This document shows positions 53,545-62,162 of a DNA stretch of 64,000 nucleotides, in pieces. A program made the position numbers and the translations under genes. The notes under the pieces are model-generated. The model did not search any database, was not told the DNA's origin, and saw nothing but the letters and a program-made list of their open reading frames with translations. How positions within the stretch are numbered: position 1 is the first letter of the stretch; each line of letters opens with the position of its first letter. Source of the stretch: Acidobacteriota bacterium (GTDB lineage Bacteria > Zixibacteria > MSB-5A5 > GN15 > FEB-12); the NCBI GenBank assembly GCA_035529075.1, contig DATKXK010000009.1, positions 62,001 to 126,000 of the forward strand, in the 5' to 3' direction.

Positions 53545-54916
53545 TCACTTTCATGAAAGCATCGATCTTGGCTTCGAGTTCATCCCATTCGCTCTCGGCG
53601 GTGGACCCCTGAACGATGCCGGCCCCACTGTAAAGCACGAGTCGATTTCGGACGACCAGCCCGGAGCGGATGGCCACTGCGAACTCCGCCTCGTCCGGGC
53701 CGATCCAGCCGATGGGGGCCGCGTACCAGCCCCGGTCAAACGGTTCCAGCCGGGCGATCTCCTGTTGCGCGACGGTGGTCGGAAAACCTCCCACCGCCGG
53801 TGTGGGATGCAGGACGTTCAGCACGTCACGGTCGGTCACCTCGCTGCGCAGAACACCCTGGAAGCCGGAAAGCAGGTGCTGGACGTGCGCGAGCCTGCGC
53901 ACGGAAATCTCGTCCTTCGTAACGCTCAGGCAGACCTTCTCGAGGGCGTCCCTGATCGCATCGGCTACGAAGCGGTGCTCGCGCTGTTCCTTGTCTGAAC
54001 CCATGAGTTCCCCGGCCAGGGCATCGTCCTGGACACGCGATTCACCGCGCCGTCGAGTCGCGGCAAGGGCTTCGCTGACGATATCGCGGCCGGACCGGCG
54101 GTAAAGCAGTTCCGGAGAGGCACCGATGAACGCCGTTTCCAGAGCCGGTTGCATTCCGAAAAGGAAGCAGTCTGCAGTCGCCTCTCGCAGACGGCGCAGC
54201 AGCGCCCAGCAATCGGGCGGAGACTCGAATGAAAAGGTCGATCTTCGGGCCAGCACCAGTTTTTCCAGTCGGCCCCGGGAAAACGAATCGAGCACTCGCC
54301 GGACACTCTTTTCCCAGCCCGACCATTCCGGGACATCGGCTCGCCAAAGGGGCGAAGTGGGACGGGCCGAGGGTGCCGAACCCGGAAACGCCATCCGGCG
54401 CAATTGAGTGACGATCTGTTCTTCCGCGGCATCGTCGCGCCCCGAGGCGACGATGTTGCACGCGAGTCGGCTCTGAGCGGATTGTGTAATCAGCTCGAAG
54501 CGTGGCAACACGAACCAGCCAGCCTCGTAGGGAGCCCAGTCCGGATCCACCTTATCGCGGGCCGGGCCGAACCGCATGGCACCGAAATAGCGGCTGTTGC
54601 GGCTGCCTGCCGGTATGGTCTGCCGGATGTGGTTGATGGCTTCGGCCGTTCCATTCGGGCTTTGGACGCGGAGGTCTTCGGCTGCACCAACGCCCGCCGT
54701 TTCAACGCGGCCGTCCCGATCACGCCAGTAGACCTTCCGGGCGTCAGGCTGGGCGGCCAGCCAGGACAGGGCATCGGTGCTCTCGATTTCAGCCTCAACG
54801 CGCAGGAGCCCGCCATCCGGAGCTACCTGGCGGCATGCGCGTGCTATTTCTTCGGCCAGTCGGTCAACGGCCTCGTCGGACCGTGCCGCGCCCCTGAATC
54901 TGACCCGGTACCTCAC
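53522..54916 (-). CDS. menF: Isochorismate synthase
   Basis: A 464-residue chorismate-utilising enzyme, the first step from chorismate to menaquinone. The C-terminal catalytic domain has KLVLARRST, GASPELLYRRSGRDIVSEAL, ELMGSDKEQREHRFVADAI, LHPTPAVGGFPTTVAQQEI and AEFAVAIRSGLV. The N-terminal ~180 residues are divergent, as is common in MenF. It overlaps ubiE by 4 bases upstream and menD by 23 downstream. Confidence 0.92.
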   Translation of the reverse strand: MRYRVRFRGAARSDEAVDRLAEEIARACRQVAPDGGLLRVEAEIESTDALSWLAAQPDARKVYWRDRDGRVETAGVGAAEDLRVQSPNGTAEAINHIRQTIPAGSRNSRYFGAMRFGPARDKVDPDWAPYEAGWFVLPRFELITQSAQSRLACNIVASGRDDAAEEQIVTQLRRMAFPGSAPSARPTSPLWRADVPEWSGWEKSVRRVLDSFSRGRLEKLVLARRSTFSFESPPDCWALLRRLREATADCFLFGMQPALETAFIGASPELLYRRSGRDIVSEALAATRRRGESRVQDDALAGELMGSDKEQREHRFVADAIRDALEKVCLSVTKDEISVRRLAHVQHLLSGFQGVLRSEVTDRDVLNVLHPTPAVGGFPTTVAQQEIARLEPFDRGWYAAPIGWIGPDEAEFAVAIRSGLVVRNRLVLYSGAGIVQGSTAESEWDELEAKIDAFMKVIASDEVG

Positions 54917-55662
54917 GACTTGTCTCCCCGATAGACGGAAACGATACCGGCCGTGAGTGGTTCTGCTGCCACGTTAGAGAAGCCGGCTCTTTGCATCAGT
55001 GCGCAGAACTGCTCTCCGTGAGGAAAAGTCTCGATGGTTTCGTTGAGATATCGGTAGGCGTGCGGATGACCTGCGATAATGCGACCCAGTCCCGGAAGTA
55101 CGTGCCGGAGATAGAACAGATACACCGAACGGACGATCCGATTGGCCGGCAGTGAGAACTCCAGGATCAACGCGCGCCCGCCTTTTCTGAGGACTCGGAG
55201 CATCTCGTGCAGGGCGTGCTCGACATCGGAGACGTTCCTGATGCCGAAGGAAATCGTCACGCAGTCGAAGGAATTGTCTTCAAAGGGGATGTCCTCGGCG
55301 TCGCCCGTCCGGACCGAGAGGTGTTCGGTCAGCCCGCGGGCCTCGATCTTAGTTCGGCCGATTGCGAGCATGTTCTGAGCGAGGTCCAGACCAACACCTG
55401 AGGTCACCCGGCCGGAATCATACAAAGCCAGGAGCTGATCGGCGGTGCCGGTGGCCAGGTCCAGCGCTTGCAGACAGCCGGTTTCTCCAAGCATTTCGGC
55501 CACGTGCCGCCGCCAGGCTACGTCCCGGTAAGCGGAGAGAAAATGGTTCAGAAAGTCGTACCGGTGCGCGATGCGGTCAAACATCACCCAGACCCGACGC
55601 CGTGAAGGAGCCTCAGGTGGTGTGGATGTGGTCTCCATGCGAAATTGTCGCGAGCGAGGCAT
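54913..55662 (-). CDS. ubiE: Demethylmenaquinone methyltransferase
   Basis: About 249 residues of the UbiE/MenG family, the last step of menaquinone synthesis. The N-terminal signature is VWVMFDRIAHRYDFLNHFLS, motif I is LDLATGTADQL, and the family motif VTISFGIRNVSD is near residue 135. I start at the ATG at 55662, which has GGGGA nine bases upstream; an ATG eight codons further in is possible, and the open frame to 55824 runs into the promoter. It is the first gene of the men operon. Confidence 0.92.
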   Translation of the reverse strand: MPRSRQFRMETTSTPPEAPSRRRVWVMFDRIAHRYDFLNHFLSAYRDVAWRRHVAEMLGETGCLQALDLATGTADQLLALYDSGRVTSGVGLDLAQNMLAIGRTKIEARGLTEHLSVRTGDAEDIPFEDNSFDCVTISFGIRNVSDVEHALHEMLRVLRKGGRALILEFSLPANRIVRSVYLFYLRHVLPGLGRIIAGHPHAYRYLNETIETFPHGEQFCALMQRAGFSNVAAEPLTAGIVSVYRGDKS

Positions 55663-55721
55663 TGCTTTTTCCCCAGGCGTCTTGGCCACAGTTTTCCTGC
55701 GTAGCGAAGGCTGCCCTGCCG

Positions 55722-55749
55722 AATATAACGGATTGGCCTGGGGATACAA
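55722..55749 (-). promoter_or_regulatory. Sigma70-like promoter of the men operon
   Basis: On the minus strand TTGTAT (55744-55749) and TATATT (55722-55727) are 16 bases apart, giving a leader of about 50 bases before ubiE. It lies just downstream of the preceding operon's terminator. Confidence 0.55.
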
Positions 55750-55791
55750 GCGTCTTGGGGTGCCTAAGCGGCGCGGGACGGTGCACCGACG

Positions 55792-55821
55792 AAAAAACCC
55801 CTCCGGTGGGTCCGGAAGGGT
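55792..55821 (-). terminator. Rho-independent terminator of the DUF4388 operon
   Basis: On the minus strand a 10-bp stem (55812-55821 with 55797-55806, one G-T pair) and a 5-base loop are followed by six T residues (55797-55792). It lies 28 bases after the zinc-ribbon gene. Confidence 0.85.
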
Positions 55822-55848
55822 CATGTCAGGTCATGCCGTGACGTCTGC

Positions 55849-56037
55849 TCAGGCGTAAATCTCCTTTTCGTTGCATTCGCACACCCCGGTATTGACTGAA
55901 CGGAACTTCCAGGCCCCGCTCTGGCTCTTAACCGCCTTGACGTGTCTGACGTACTTGACTTCCTTCTTGCATACCGGACAGAGATGGTGCTCCGTCTTTC
56001 TATGTAACTTATCAGCAAACGTCTGTTTCTTGGCCAT
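55849..56037 (-). CDS. Small zinc-ribbon protein of unknown function
   Basis: A 62-residue basic protein beginning MAKKQTFADKLHRK, with CPVCKKEVKYV and a C-terminal CECNEKEIY, so four Cys could hold one zinc ion. It superficially resembles small ribosome-associated zinc ribbons but matches no ribosomal protein I know. Its start overlaps the preceding gene by 26 bases, and a terminator follows at once, so it is the last gene of the four-gene unit. Confidence 0.72.
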   Translation of the reverse strand: MAKKQTFADKLHRKTEHHLCPVCKKEVKYVRHVKAVKSQSGAWKFRSVNTGVCECNEKEIYA

Positions 56038-56263
56038 TTGAGAAGACCTCCTCTATTTCAAGTTCCTCATCGGCTTCCTTGAGTGCGGTCAATTCCCGTT
56101 GCACTGCAAGGAGCAATCGAGTCGACTCCCGTAGCAGGGCGAATTCCCGATCCTGCTGATAACCGGGCGCCGCCTTTGCGAACAGGTCAGCGGCAGTGCG
56201 GTAGTCCTTTCGTTTGAGAGCCTGCAGGGCCAGCCGGTACGCCTTTTCCGACGGGTTAGACAT
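56012..56263 (-). CDS. Small helical (TPR-like) protein
   Basis: About 83 residues from the ATG at 56263, which overlaps the upstream gene by 8 bases; an in-frame extension to 56323 would run further into that gene. Residues 1-40 (SEKAYRLALQALKRKDYRTA, then ADLFAKAAPGYQ) look like one TPR-type helical hairpin, followed by a Glu-rich helical tail (EADEELEIEEV). It may be a protein-interaction partner of its neighbours. No family can be named. Confidence 0.65.
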   Translation of the reverse strand: MSNPSEKAYRLALQALKRKDYRTAADLFAKAAPGYQQDREFALLRESTRLLLAVQRELTALKEADEELEIEEVFSNGQETDVC

Positions 56264-56921
56264 GAGAGCCGCCCCCTCGGAACAGGCTTTCAGCTTCTCT
56301 GAGCCGCTTAACGTAGGGTTCAACCTTGTAACTGCTCTGCTTCAGGTAATATATGATCAGCGCGGACAAAAGCAAGGCCTCTCTGCTGCCCTGCAGGCTG
56401 GCCGCCTTAAGGGCATCATCGAGCGCGCTGAGCAGGTGCTGCTTTCGTCCGGAGATATCGGCGAACAGCCGGGAAATCCGGTCCAGCACGTGACCAAACG
56501 GCGCGATAGTATCGCCCTCGGCCGCCGCGTGAGCAGCCTCCGGCCCGCGCTTCAGGACAAGTTTCTGCCTGCCTACGCCTGCGTGCTCACTCCATCGCGT
56601 GATTTCACCCGCAATCTTTTCCGTTGCGGGCGAGGATTGGGGGAAAGCGTGGATCTGTCGCTGGATCTGCGCAAGCATATCGGTGACCTGATCATGCACT
56701 GCGGGCTGGAGATCGTCGCGATCGAGCCAATCCCTGTGTTCGGCAAACCAGTTGCCGATTTCATCGGTCAGGTCTTCGCCCCCGACGAACCGCCTGGTGA
56801 TGCCGTCCAGCCGATTGAGCCCCTCGGACAACCGGATGCGATCGTGACTCAAAGCGACCGCCTGCTCAAGAAAGGAAGCCAGAAGCGATTCCAGAGACTT
56901 CAGTGTATCGACGTGACTCAC
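56256..56921 (-). CDS. Helical protein of unknown function
   Basis: A 221-residue protein predicted to be almost wholly helical, with no signal peptide and no recognised motif. Leu/Ala/Glu-rich segments with HDRIRLSEGLNRLDGITRRF and DMLAQIQRQIHAFP suggest a helical bundle. Its start overlaps the DUF4388 gene stop as ATGA (56918-56921), implying coupled translation. I do not recognise it. Confidence 0.7.
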   Translation of the reverse strand: MSHVDTLKSLESLLASFLEQAVALSHDRIRLSEGLNRLDGITRRFVGGEDLTDEIGNWFAEHRDWLDRDDLQPAVHDQVTDMLAQIQRQIHAFPQSSPATEKIAGEITRWSEHAGVGRQKLVLKRGPEAAHAAAEGDTIAPFGHVLDRISRLFADISGRKQHLLSALDDALKAASLQGSREALLLSALIIYYLKQSSYKVEPYVKRLREAESLFRGGGSHV

Positions 56922-57778
56922 TCTGCTTCTCCCACAACGGTCCTGGTGATGGTGCGCGGTGCCGTGCGGTCAGACCGCTTCTGGGTAAGGTAGGCGTCAA
57001 ACAGCCCGGACAGGCGATTGACCATTTTATCGAGGTCTCCGGACGGAGATTCCTCTTTCTTCTCGATCTGCGTGAGGAGACCGGCCAGCTTCAGCTGAGC
57101 CAGCCTCTTGAGCGTATCCTCGCGGCTGATTCCGCTCCGCTCGCAGATCTGATTGACGGTCCGGCGGCCGTCCGTAAGGGCCATGACGTTCCACTCGTCG
57201 GCGTGGAGGGTCACAGCGCGGGCCCGGCCGCCCTGGGACGCGGAGATGACGTAGACGGCCTCGAAATCCGGCAGCGTCTCGCGAATCAGGTTCCATTCGT
57301 CCAGGCGGCGCAACCCCTCGAGTATCACGTTCTCAACGGACAGGCGCACCGTGACTTCCTCGTCCGTCGGAAACTGGTCCTCGTAGAACTTGAAGGAGCC
57401 GTTCTGCCAGGAGAGCAGTGAGTAGAGCAGCTCTTCCACCTGCTTCCTGACGACGGTCTCCAGGTCGGCCCGGTCGATGAATCCCCGGTTGACGAGAATT
57501 TCGCCGAGGCGCTTGGTGTTTTCCGTTTTGGCCTGAATGTTTACGGCCTCGTCGAGCTGTTCGGCTGTAAGCAGACCGCGTTCCCTCAGGGCCTGGCCCA
57601 GGTGAAAAGTCTGGCGCGGACCGTAGCCATAGACGACCTCTCCCTTGTCAAAGTACATCATGACAATGGAGTCGTCCTTTTGAATGCCCAACGTACCCGA
57701 CTTACGGCTGGCCGCAATCAACTGAAGGATTTCCGGTAGCGTAAACTTCTCGATATTGCCTTGAAGGTCCAGATCCAT
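56918..57778 (-). CDS. DUF4388 (PATAN) domain regulatory protein
   Basis: About 286 residues from the ATG at 57778 (AGGA eight bases upstream). The N-terminal DUF4388 domain (about 1-100) has FTLPEILQLIAASRKSGTLG and MYFDKGEVVYG. A central region (about 75-165) with LGEILVNRGFIDRADLETVV resembles the MshEN/GspE-N fold. A winged-helix-like segment (DGRRTVNQICERSGISREDT, about 205-250) follows, then a helical tail. Such proteins act in bacterial signalling or motility networks. It heads a four-gene unit of otherwise unknown genes. Confidence 0.8.
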   Translation of the reverse strand: MDLDLQGNIEKFTLPEILQLIAASRKSGTLGIQKDDSIVMMYFDKGEVVYGYGPRQTFHLGQALRERGLLTAEQLDEAVNIQAKTENTKRLGEILVNRGFIDRADLETVVRKQVEELLYSLLSWQNGSFKFYEDQFPTDEEVTVRLSVENVILEGLRRLDEWNLIRETLPDFEAVYVISASQGGRARAVTLHADEWNVMALTDGRRTVNQICERSGISREDTLKRLAQLKLAGLLTQIEKKEESPSGDLDKMVNRLSGLFDAYLTQKRSDRTAPRTITRTVVGEAE

Positions 57779-57793
57779 GATCATTCCTGCCGG

Positions 57794-57820
57794 CTTATAG
57801 AAAATTCGATAATTGGTCAA
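57794..57820 (-). promoter_or_regulatory. Candidate promoter of the DUF4388 operon
   Basis: On the minus strand TTGACC (57815-57820) and TATAAG (57794-57799) have good hexamers but a short 15-base spacer. The leader would be only about 10-12 bases, just enough for the ribosome-binding site. Confidence 0.35.
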
Positions 57821-58054
57821 CTCGTATGTTCAGTGAACTCGGCCCCTGCGTCGGTCAAACTCGTACTTCCTGAAACCTGCTTCCTGGCAAGAGGTTATCC
57901 GGGCTTTGGTCGTTGAGCAAACATACGCCATACCTATTGAGAAAGTCAATACTGAACTTGTCTCAGAGGTTTTTTGTTCGGGCAGACTGCGCGGCGACCT
58001 GACTGACGCCGGTCCTCGCAGACGGAGTTTTTGGTCGAGAAATGCGGAATGGAT

Positions 58055-58063
58055 TGCTATACT
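58055..58063 (+). promoter_or_regulatory. Extended -10 promoter of recX-alaS
   Basis: TGC followed by TATACT (58058-58063) is an extended -10 element. No strong -35 sits 17 bases upstream, which extended -10 promoters can tolerate. The leader is about 35 bases. Confidence 0.45.
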
Positions 58064-58104
58064 CCGGCAGCCGTAACAACCGGTGGACAACAACTGATCG
58101 ACAG

Positions 58105-58758
58105 ATGAAAACGCAGATCCGTATCGACAAAATACGCGTAACGGTGGGGAAGTACCGGATAAAGATCAGCACCCTGGACGAGCCGCTGACGTTTACGCGC
58201 GAGATTGTCGAAAAGTACGGCCTGAAAGAAGGCACTGTAATCACCGTCCCGCAGCTTGAGCAGCTCAAGAGCGAGGCAGAGTGGTCGGCCTGTGATTGTG
58301 AGGTGGCCCGGTTGCTGGCGTTGCGCGAGCACTCGGTCGGTGAGATCAAGGTCAAGCTCACCCGCAAGCGGTTTGACCGAGAGCTTATCGAGCGCATCGT
58401 TGAAAGGTACCGGCGGAAGGGGCTGCTGGATGATGCGCACTTTGCATGGACGGTCGCGCGGAGCGTCCTGGAACGGCGCCCCGCCGGGCGTTCGTACCTG
58501 GTCGCTTACCTGCGGCGCAAGCGGATTGAGCGCGTTCTGGCGGAACGGACGGTTGACATGATGCTGGCGGGACGGGACGATGCAGACCTGGCGGCCGAGG
58601 CGCTGAGAAGGCGGTGGTCCCACTTCAGCCAGTTTGACCTTGAAACGGCCCGTCGGAAGGCGTATAATTATCTCTCCCGTCGGGGCATAGGCTACGAGGC
58701 CTCCAAGGCGGCGTTTGAATTACTGTGCAAGGCGCAAGAAGAAGGTAGTGACGATTAG
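58105..58758 (+). CDS. recX: RecX family regulatory protein
   Basis: About 217 residues from the ATG at 58105. The C-terminal two-thirds contain the RecX three-helix repeats, with ALREHSVGEIKVKLTRKRFD, KGLLDDAHFAWTVARSVLER (the conserved LDDxxFA) and YNYLSRRGIGYEASKAAFE. The N-terminal ~60 residues form a beta-rich extension as in longer RecX proteins. It would bind and inhibit RecA filaments. It overlaps alaS; recX next to alaS is a common bacterial arrangement. Confidence 0.88.
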   Translation: MKTQIRIDKIRVTVGKYRIKISTLDEPLTFTREIVEKYGLKEGTVITVPQLEQLKSEAEWSACDCEVARLLALREHSVGEIKVKLTRKRFDRELIERIVERYRRKGLLDDAHFAWTVARSVLERRPAGRSYLVAYLRRKRIERVLAERTVDMMLAGRDDADLAAEALRRRWSHFSQFDLETARRKAYNYLSRRGIGYEASKAAFELLCKAQEEGSDD

Positions 58759-61408
58759 AACCGCAGACGTCAGACAGTCGTTTATCGAATACTTCCGGAC
58801 AAGAGATCACAAACTGGTAGAGTCCTCGCCGGTGGTTCCGTTCGATGATCCCACCATCCTGTTTGCCAACGCCGGCATGAACCAGTTCAAGGACGTGTTT
58901 ACCGGAAGGCAGAAGGCTCGGTTCAAGCGGGCCGTCTCCGTGCAGAAGTGCATTCGTGCCGGGGGCAAACACAACGACCTGGACAACGTCGGTTTCACCG
59001 CCAGGCACCACACCTTCTTTGAAATGCTCGGCAATTTCTCTTTCGGCGACTACTTCAAGGAAGATGCCATAGCCTACGCCTGGGAGTGGGTGACCAGGGA
59101 CCTCGGCTTGCCCAAAGACAGGCTTTACGCGACCGTATACGAGGAGGATGACGAGGCCTTTGCGTTGTGGGAACGGATCGCCCCAGAGTTGAAAAGCGGC
59201 CGCGTAATGCGCTTCGGCAAGAAGGACAACTACTGGTCGATGGGCGACGTCGGTCCGTGCGGACCGTGCTCCGAAGTTCACTTTGATCGCGGTGAGCGCT
59301 TCGGCACGGGACCCAACGATGTCATCAACGGCGAAACCGAGCGCTTCGTGGAACTCTGGAACCTGGTCTTCATGCAGTACGACCAGGCGCCCGACGGAAC
59401 TCTGGTTGACCTGCCCAGGCCGTCGGTCGACACCGGGGCCGGGCTGGAACGGATTGCCGCCGTCGTCCAGGACGCGGACAGCAACTACGGCATTGACATT
59501 TTCCGGCACCTGATCGAAGCCATATCCGATATCACCGGCTCGGCCTACGCCGAGCACGTGGCCTCGCACCACGTCATCGCCGACCACATCCGTGCCCTGG
59601 CCTTCTCCATAGCCGACGGGGCCGGCATTTCAAACGAAGGGCGCGGCTACGTCCTGCGCCGCATCCTCCGCCGAGCCGCCCGGCACGGCCGCAATCTCGG
59701 CGCCCATGAACCGTTCATTTACCGGCTCGTGCCGGTGCTGGTCGACGAGATGGGCGAGGCCTATCCCGAGCTGCGGCAGAAACAGGATCACCTGATGAAC
59801 GTGATCAGGACCGAGGAGGAATCATTCAACCGTACGCTCGAGACGGGCCTTGATCTGTTTGGCGGGATTGCGAAGAAAGTCACGGCCGGCGGCGGGACCG
59901 TGGTTGACGGGCGTGACGTCTTCCGCCTGTACGACACCTACGGTTTTCCGTACGACCTGACGGAAATACTCGCGGCCGAGCAGGGACTGACGCTCGATCA
60001 GGCACGTTTTGACGACGCCATGCGGGAGCAGCAGGAACGATCCCGCGCCCTGGGCAGGTTTGAGTCGCAGTCGTACGTGATTCTGGACCGCCTCGAGAAA
60101 GAAAAGCTCGACATCAAGGCCACCGCTTTCGTGCGAGGTTCGCTGTCCAGTCCCGCCGTTGTGAGGAAAGTCTACCGATCGGTCGGGGAGGCAGCCGACA
60201 GCACAGAGGTCCCTCACGTTTTTCTGATTCTCGACAGAACGCCGTTTTATGCCGAGGCCGGCGGTCAGATCAGTGATGCGGGCATCATTCGCGCCGACGG
60301 CGCCGAGCTTACGGTGGAATCAATCATCCTCTACCGGGATCTGTACGTCCACGAGGGGGTGGTGACGCACGGTTCCCCCGAGGACTTTCGAGAGGGCGCA
60401 GAAGTAACGGCCGAGGTGGACCTGGAACGCCGGTGGGATATCCAGCGGAACCACACGGCCACGCACCTGGCGCACGCCGCGCTGCGAAAGGTTCTCGGCG
60501 ATCACGTCAGGCAATCCGGTTCTTATGTCGGCCCGGACCGTCTGCGTTTCGACTTTTCGCACCACCAGCCGTTGACGGCAGCGGAGACAGCCGAGGTCGA
60601 GCGGATTGTCAACGATACGATCCTGCGGGGGCACGACGTGTGCACCGAGGAGATGGACGTTGAAAGCGCACGAAAAAGCGGCGCCATGGCCCTGTTCGGT
60701 GAGAAATACGGCGAACGGGTGCGCGTCGTGCAGGTGCCCGGATTTTCCCGGGAGCTGTGCGGAGGCACGCACGTACAGAATGTCAGTCAGATCGGACCGT
60801 TCTTTGTCGCGCAGGAAACGGGCGTAGCCTCGGGCGTACGTCGTCTCGAGGCCATAACCGGTCGCCAGGCGCAGGTCTACATGCTTGAGGCCAAGAGATT
60901 CCGCAGCGAGGTAGGTCTGCTGGTCGGCCGTCCCGAATCGGAGGCCCTGATGGGCGTTGAGCAGCTTAAAGAGACGAACGCGGCACTGCAAAAAGAGTTG
61001 AAGAAGACCAAAGCGGCGATGTTTTCCGGAGAAGGTAATTCCGTGGGCAGGCAGACGATGATCGGTGCGGTGCAATTCGTGACGCACGATTTCGGCGCGA
61101 CCGACCGGGATACCATGGGCGCCTGGATTGACAGGCAGAAGGCCGACCATCGGCCCGTCGTCGCGGTCGGGCTCGGGGAGATCGAAGGGAAACTGACCGT
61201 CATAGCGGCGGCGAGCGGCGCGGCCGTGAAGGATCATAAACTGCACGTGGGCAACCTGGCCGGAAAGGTTCTGCCCGCGTTCGGCGGGCGTGGCGGCGGG
61301 AAACCGTCCTTTGCCCAGGGAGGGGTGGCTCCTGAAACAACCCCGGATGAGCTGTTCAAGGCCGTCGAGGCTTATCTGACCGATGCCACGGGGGGAACAA
61401 GTGGGTAA
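58748..61408 (+). CDS. alaS: Alanine-tRNA ligase
   Basis: About 886 residues. The class II catalytic core has FFxxxxHKxVxSSPVVP-type N-terminus, NAGMNQFKDVF, RHHTFFEMLGNFSFGDYFK and SVDTGAGLERIAAV. The editing domain has zinc-site motifs HTATHLAHAAL and CGGTHV. The C-terminal C-Ala domain has GGRGGGKPSFAQGGV. I choose the GTG at 58748 preceded by AGAAGG; an in-frame TTG at 58715 is less likely. The start lies inside recX (11-base overlap). Confidence 0.95.
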   Translation: MTIRTADVRQSFIEYFRTRDHKLVESSPVVPFDDPTILFANAGMNQFKDVFTGRQKARFKRAVSVQKCIRAGGKHNDLDNVGFTARHHTFFEMLGNFSFGDYFKEDAIAYAWEWVTRDLGLPKDRLYATVYEEDDEAFALWERIAPELKSGRVMRFGKKDNYWSMGDVGPCGPCSEVHFDRGERFGTGPNDVINGETERFVELWNLVFMQYDQAPDGTLVDLPRPSVDTGAGLERIAAVVQDADSNYGIDIFRHLIEAISDITGSAYAEHVASHHVIADHIRALAFSIADGAGISNEGRGYVLRRILRRAARHGRNLGAHEPFIYRLVPVLVDEMGEAYPELRQKQDHLMNVIRTEEESFNRTLETGLDLFGGIAKKVTAGGGTVVDGRDVFRLYDTYGFPYDLTEILAAEQGLTLDQARFDDAMREQQERSRALGRFESQSYVILDRLEKEKLDIKATAFVRGSLSSPAVVRKVYRSVGEAADSTEVPHVFLILDRTPFYAEAGGQISDAGIIRADGAELTVESIILYRDLYVHEGVVTHGSPEDFREGAEVTAEVDLERRWDIQRNHTATHLAHAALRKVLGDHVRQSGSYVGPDRLRFDFSHHQPLTAAETAEVERIVNDTILRGHDVCTEEMDVESARKSGAMALFGEKYGERVRVVQVPGFSRELCGGTHVQNVSQIGPFFVAQETGVASGVRRLEAITGRQAQVYMLEAKRFRSEVGLLVGRPESEALMGVEQLKETNAALQKELKKTKAAMFSGEGNSVGRQTMIGAVQFVTHDFGATDRDTMGAWIDRQKADHRPVVAVGLGEIEGKLTVIAAASGAAVKDHKLHVGNLAGKVLPAFGGRGGGKPSFAQGGVAPETTPDELFKAVEAYLTDATGGTSG

Positions 61409-62162
61409 GGTCTACGATTCTCTCCTGGTGGCCAGGGAAAGACGCGGAGGATGTTTCTTCGTGCTTATAGATCCGGAGCGGATGGGGGAGGAGAAATGCC
61501 GGGCCCTGTGCGAGGCGGCCGCCGACTGCGGTGTGGACGCGATTCTTGTCGGCACGTCGTTCATGCTTGGCTCGCGTTTCGAGGACGCCGTTCGGCTGGT
61601 CAAGACGGCGACGTCGCTTCCGGTGATCATTTTCCCCGGCTCCTTCACGCAGGTCACGGCGGCGGCCGACGCCGTCCTGTTCACGTCACTGCTGTCGGGG
61701 CGCAACCCGCAGTACCTTATCGGCGAGCAGGTGAGAGCCGCACCGTTGGTGAAGCAGGCCGGGATTGAGGTTATTCCGACCGGTTACATGCTGATCGAGT
61801 CAGGGCCGCTTACGTCCGTCCAGTTTATCTCCGGGACGATGCCGATTCCTCGAAACAAACCGGACATAGCCTGCGCTCACGCCCTGGCGGCACAGTATCT
61901 GGGCATGAAAATCGTCTACCTGGAGGCCGGGTCCGGCGCCCGGCAGACCGTCCCGGTGGAAATGGTTCGCGCGGTCTCGTCGTACGTTGATATCCCCGTC
62001 ATGGTCGGCGGGGGATTGCAGTCGGCTGAAGACTGTGCGGCCAGAGTAGAAGCCGGGGCCTCCAACATCGTCATGGGAACGCGGTTCGAGCGCGATGAGA
62101 GTTACAGTTGCCTTCGCGAGCTGGCCGCGGCCAGCCATCCCAGGGAGTTAATCGGCGTATGA
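61401..62162 (+). CDS. Geranylgeranylglyceryl-phosphate synthase family protein
   Basis: About 253 residues of the GGGPS/PcrB TIM-barrel family, which forms the ether bond between sn-glycerol-1-phosphate and a prenyl diphosphate. Diagnostic motifs are FVLIDPER, DAILVGTSFML, VIIFPGSFTQVT, AVLFTSLLSGRNPQYLIGEQ, PTGYMLIESG, VYLEAGSGA and VGGGLQSAEDC. I prefer the GTG at 61401 with GGGGGG five bases upstream; an ATG at 61383 within alaS is possible. The large-type sequence resembles archaeal-style and Bacteroidetes enzymes. It overlaps gmhA as ATGA. Confidence 0.9.
   Translation: MGKVYDSLLVARERRGGCFFVLIDPERMGEEKCRALCEAAADCGVDAILVGTSFMLGSRFEDAVRLVKTATSLPVIIFPGSFTQVTAAADAVLFTSLLSGRNPQYLIGEQVRAAPLVKQAGIEVIPTGYMLIESGPLTSVQFISGTMPIPRNKPDIACAHALAAQYLGMKIVYLEAGSGARQTVPVEMVRAVSSYVDIPVMVGGGLQSAEDCAARVEAGASNIVMGTRFERDESYSCLRELAAASHPRELIGV

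Larger units (their letters stand above)
57779..58104. other. 326-bp divergent intergenic region
   Basis: It separates the minus-strand DUF4388 operon from the plus-strand recX-alaS operon and contains a promoter candidate for each (57794-57820 minus, 58055-58063 plus). No coding frame or structured RNA is evident. Confidence 0.5.

Noticed and set aside
55849-56037. Ribosomal protein L28 or L33-type protein
   Set aside because: Size, Lys richness and Cys pairs are suggestive, but the sequence matches no ribosomal protein motif I can name and the operon is not ribosomal.
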